Below are positions 6,932 to 8,029 of a DNA stretch of 8,029 nt, piece by piece. The stretch spans positions 1 through 8,029 of the forward strand of contig JAGQNU010000010.1 in the NCBI GenBank assembly GCA_020427905.1, read 5' to 3'. The position numbers and the translations under genes are program-made. This DNA comes from Candidatus Saccharimonadota bacterium (lineage in GTDB: Bacteria > Patescibacteriota > Saccharimonadia > Saccharimonadales > UBA7683). The notes beneath the pieces were generated by a model. The model was not told where the DNA came from and searched no databases. It worked only from the letters and a program-made list of their open reading frames with translations. The stretch's first letter is position 1. Each line of letters begins with the position of its first letter.

Positions 6932-7315
6932 ATGAATTCAGACTGTTCGTTTTGCTTACCAAACGATAACCTATGGGGTAATGTCGTATACGAAGATGAC
7001 CTCTGGTGGTATATGGAGTGGAGTCAGGGTTCAATAGATAACGCTGGGATGATTATCACCAAGCGGCACATCGAGACCCCATTTGAGATAAATGAGGAGG
7101 AGTGGCTCGCGCTTCATAAATTACTCCCTAAATTCAAGTCACTCATAGACGCACACAATCCTGATGGCTACAACCTCGGATGGAATATCCTACCCATCGG
7201 TGGCCAAAACGTCATGCACGCCCATCTTCATCTATTGCCAAGATACGCCGACGAGCCATTGGCGGGCAAGGGTATCCGTGCACATATAAAATCTGAATCA
7301 AATAAAAGACAATAA
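6932..7315 (+). CDS. HIT-family nucleotide hydrolase/transferase
   Basis: HIT proteins hydrolyse or transfer nucleotidyl groups from nucleoside phosphoramidates, dinucleoside polyphosphates or adenylated substrates. The catalytic triad motif HxHxH is at His96, His98 and His100 (MHAHLHLLPRY), preceded by YNLGWN around 80-85 and GGQNV at 90-94. An N-terminal CSFC pair (Cys5, Cys8) and the AGMIITKRHIETPFEI strand at 38-53 also fit the fold. At 127 residues it has the usual length. I chose ATG 6932, which puts CSFC at the N-terminus as in relatives and lies six bases after the -10 box. The in-frame ATG at 6914 would encode Tyr-Thr from that box. It diverges from the CYTH gene. The exact substrate is unknown. 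Confidence 0.93.
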   Translation: MNSDCSFCLPNDNLWGNVVYEDDLWWYMEWSQGSIDNAGMIITKRHIETPFEINEEEWLALHKLLPKFKSLIDAHNPDGYNLGWNILPIGGQNVMHAHLHLLPRYADEPLAGKGIRAHIKSESNKRQ

Positions 7316-7338
7316 AAAATGCCCGTATTTCTACGGGC
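7311..7338 (-). terminator. intrinsic terminator of the 139-residue gene
   Basis: On the minus strand GCCCGTA, loop GAAA and TACGGGC form a perfect seven-base-pair GC-rich stem (7338-7321) with a GNRA tetraloop. It is followed at once by ATTTTTTATT (7320-7311). The T-run is present only on this strand, so it ends the leftward transcript of the gene at 7426-7845. It overlaps the last bases of the HIT gene, where the A-rich end of that coding sequence supplies the U-tract. Confidence 0.85.
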
Positions 7339-7339
7339 T

Positions 7340-7405
7340 GGTGTAGGGTAGCTCAGCGCATTGAGCTCGCTTCACTAAGAGAACCTCTTAGCTACTCCCT
7401 ACACC
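7340..7405 (-). ncRNA. three-way-junction RNA fold in the 3' region of the 139-residue transcript
   Basis: An outer stem pairs GGTGTAGGG (7340-7348) with CCCTACACC (7397-7405), nine base pairs. Inside are two hairpins: AGCTCA/TGAGCT (7350-7355 with 7362-7367, six-base loop) and CTAAGAG/CTCTTAG (7375-7381 with 7385-7391, three-base loop). All three stems are perfect Watson-Crick. The region lies between the stop codon at 7426 and the terminator, so it would be transcribed on the minus strand as a 3' untranslated region or a processed small RNA. The plus strand begins like the 5' half of a tRNA (GTAGCTCAG) but has no T-arm or anticodon arm of normal size. The strand is inferred from the terminator. 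Confidence 0.5.
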
Positions 7406-7425
7406 GTCCTCTCTGGAACTCCGTA

Positions 7426-7845
7426 CTACAGGTCGGTGTTGTCCGAGAAGTAGTCCTTGACCAAGTCGACACCCTCTGCAACCATGTCCGGGTCGAGACC
7501 CAGCGCAGTGAACAGCAAGGGGAAGTTGATCGACTGGCTCAGACCGAGCAGGGCCATCGGGACGAGACCCTTGATCTGATCGATGTCGACCGCCTCCTTG
7601 AGCAGCTCAGCCTGCTGCTGCGTGATCTTGGCCCGCTTCGGGGCCACGACCGCCGAGGTGTACTCGGCAAGATCTCGCTCAGCATCCGCGGTCGGATGCA
7701 TGAGGATCTGGATCTTGCGACGCATCACCTCGTTAATCAGCTCGTTGTACTCGATGCGATCCTGCAACAGGTTCGCCAGCTTGGTGCGCGTCTCGGCGTC
7801 CAACGACTCGTACATCGAGCCGCCACTGAACAGTCCGTCGAACAC
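7426..7845 (-). CDS. hypothetical 139-residue protein, apparently strongly expressed
   Basis: Not recognised. It starts at GTG 7845, seven bases after a perfect AGGAGG. The sequence (MFDGLFSGGSMYESLD onward) is mostly helical and charged to about residue 92, with NLLQDRIEYNELINEVMRRK and a KITQQQAELLKEAVD helix. A hydrophobic stretch at about 95-117 (LVPMALLGLSQSINFPLLF) then leads to an acidic C-terminus. The stretch could be one membrane helix or a buried amphipathic pair; there is no signal peptide. Codon use is extreme: all 10 Glu are GAG, all 7 Lys AAG, all 5 Phe TTC, all 5 Asn AAC and all 4 Tyr TAC, whereas the neighbours mix synonyms. With a near-consensus promoter, 5' hairpin and strong terminator this suggests high expression, or acquisition from a GC-richer source. 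Confidence 0.85.
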   Translation of the reverse strand: MFDGLFSGGSMYESLDAETRTKLANLLQDRIEYNELINEVMRRKIQILMHPTADAERDLAEYTSAVVAPKRAKITQQQAELLKEAVDIDQIKGLVPMALLGLSQSINFPLLFTALGLDPDMVAEGVDLVKDYFSDNTDL

Positions 7846-7852
7846 TTCACAA

Positions 7853-7858
7853 CCTCCT
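7853..7858 (-). promoter_or_regulatory. consensus Shine-Dalgarno of the 139-residue gene
   Basis: AGGAGG lies seven bases before GTG 7845 on the minus strand. It is a full six-base match to the anti-Shine-Dalgarno and the strongest ribosome binding site in the window. It fixes the GTG start against the in-frame internal ATG ten codons further on. Confidence 0.85.
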
Positions 7859-7870
7859 GGTTTGCGGAAA

Positions 7871-7884
7871 CCCCAGACTAGGGG
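7871..7884 (-). repeat. 5' leader hairpin
   Basis: CCCC, a six-base loop and GGGG form a compact hairpin in the leader, flanked by AAAT and TTT that can add two A-U pairs past a mismatch. It would sit at the very 5' end of the mRNA, since initiation is expected near 7886. It ends 12 bases before the AGGAGG. A stable 5'-terminal stem of this kind typically protects abundant mRNAs from decay; regulation is possible but not shown. Confidence 0.5.
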
Positions 7885-7892
7885 ATTTACAT

Positions 7893-7922
7893 ACTATATC
7901 ACTTATTGCTCTTAAATGTCAA
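7893..7922 (-). promoter_or_regulatory. near-consensus sigma-70 promoter of the 139-residue gene
   Basis: On the minus strand a perfect TTGACA (7922-7917), an 18-base spacer and TATAGT (7898-7893) form the best promoter in the window. Initiation near 7886 gives a leader of about 41 bases. The -35 begins one base after the stop codon of the upstream gene (7924-7926). Confidence 0.8.
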
Positions 7923-7923
7923 T

Positions 7924-8029
7924 TCAGTCGTCCTGCTCGGTGAGAGTGAGGATGTCCGGTGAAGTACCAAAGGTGATGGGACTGTCTGGATTGGCGCCCT
8001 TACGAGTTAACTCATGGGTAACACCCATC
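7924..8029 (-). CDS. C-terminal end of an unidentified protein, cut by the window edge
   Basis: A minus-strand frame is open from the right edge to TGA at 7926-7924 and encodes 34 codons ending MGVTHELTRKGANPDSPITF and then GTSPDILTLTEQDD. Met at 8028 could be an internal residue or the start of a very small protein; the window is too short to decide. The tail is hydrophilic and acidic at its end, and no family is recognisable. Its same-strand position directly before the promoter of the 139-residue gene, with the stop one base from the -35, suggests a real gene end. Read-through into the next gene is possible because no terminator separates them. Confidence 0.5.
   Translation of the reverse strand, partial: MGVTHELTRKGANPDSPITFGTSPDILTLTEQDD

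Noticed and set aside
7340..7405. Complete tRNA gene on the plus strand
   Set aside because: The opening resembles an acceptor and D-arm, but the remaining length is too short for anticodon and T arms and there is no TTCRANNC T-loop.
7583..7915. Plus-strand open frame of 110 codons opposite the 139-residue gene
   Set aside because: The minus strand has promoter, AGGAGG and terminator; this Ser-rich frame arises from the C/G-ending codons read in reverse.
7924..8029. Recoded TGA (Gly or Trp) as in some candidate phyla
   Set aside because: TGA fits as an ordinary stop just before a consensus promoter, and no recognisable gene here contains an in-frame TGA.
1..8029. Mobile element, CRISPR array, toxin-antitoxin or phage module
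   Set aside because: I saw no transposase or integrase motifs, no regularly spaced direct repeats and no recognisable antitoxin or phage structural gene. Only the unit at 7311-7922 has an unusual composition.

Overview
The window is bacterial chromosome, densely packed with short intergenic gaps and uses the standard code (TAA, TAG and one likely TGA stop). The gene set is DNA repair plus small housekeeping enzymes: UvrA, exonuclease I, a CYTH phosphohydrolase, a HIT hydrolase, a prephenate dehydratase and several small unknown or membrane proteins. No transposase, integrase, CRISPR array, rRNA or convincing complete tRNA is visible. The lean layout, and an E. coli-type exonuclease I beside CYTH and HIT genes, make me think of a small-genome Patescibacteria/Saccharibacteria-like organism. 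That is an inference about lineage and not something the sequence proves.

Layout. Positions 1-2711 (minus) hold uvrA, complete at its N-terminus and cut by the left edge close to its C-terminus. Divergent from it is a rightward pair: a PGPGW-type membrane protein (2771-3199) and a monofunctional prephenate dehydratase (3220-4038), followed by a small two-helix membrane protein with its own promoter (4144-4485). That gene converges on exonuclease I (sbcB, 4482-5915, minus), and the two stop codons overlap. A 70-residue unknown protein (5938-6150, minus) lies just upstream of sbcB. A CYTH protein (6298-6900, minus) and a HIT protein (6932-7315, plus) diverge from two -10 boxes only seven bases apart. 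The right end is a different kind of unit: an unknown 139-residue gene (7426-7845, minus) with a near-consensus promoter, a 5' hairpin, a perfect AGGAGG, very biased codons, a folded 3' region and an intrinsic terminator. The tail of another minus-strand gene (7924 to the edge) lies upstream of it.

Two themes stand out. First, uvrA, the PGPGW gene, sbcB, the CYTH gene and the HIT gene each have a TATACT or CATACT hexamer ending 6 to 9 bases before the most plausible start codon, and none has a well-placed Shine-Dalgarno sequence. This is the geometry of leaderless or nearly leaderless mRNA. In three of them the longest open frame starts too early and translates its own -10 box as Tyr-Thr, so I chose the shorter starts. 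Second, the 139-residue gene uses the opposite architecture (leadered, strong ribosome binding site, structured untranslated regions) and looks strongly expressed or laterally acquired. I regard these two points, and the three-way-junction RNA fold at 7340-7405, as the parts most worth following up.
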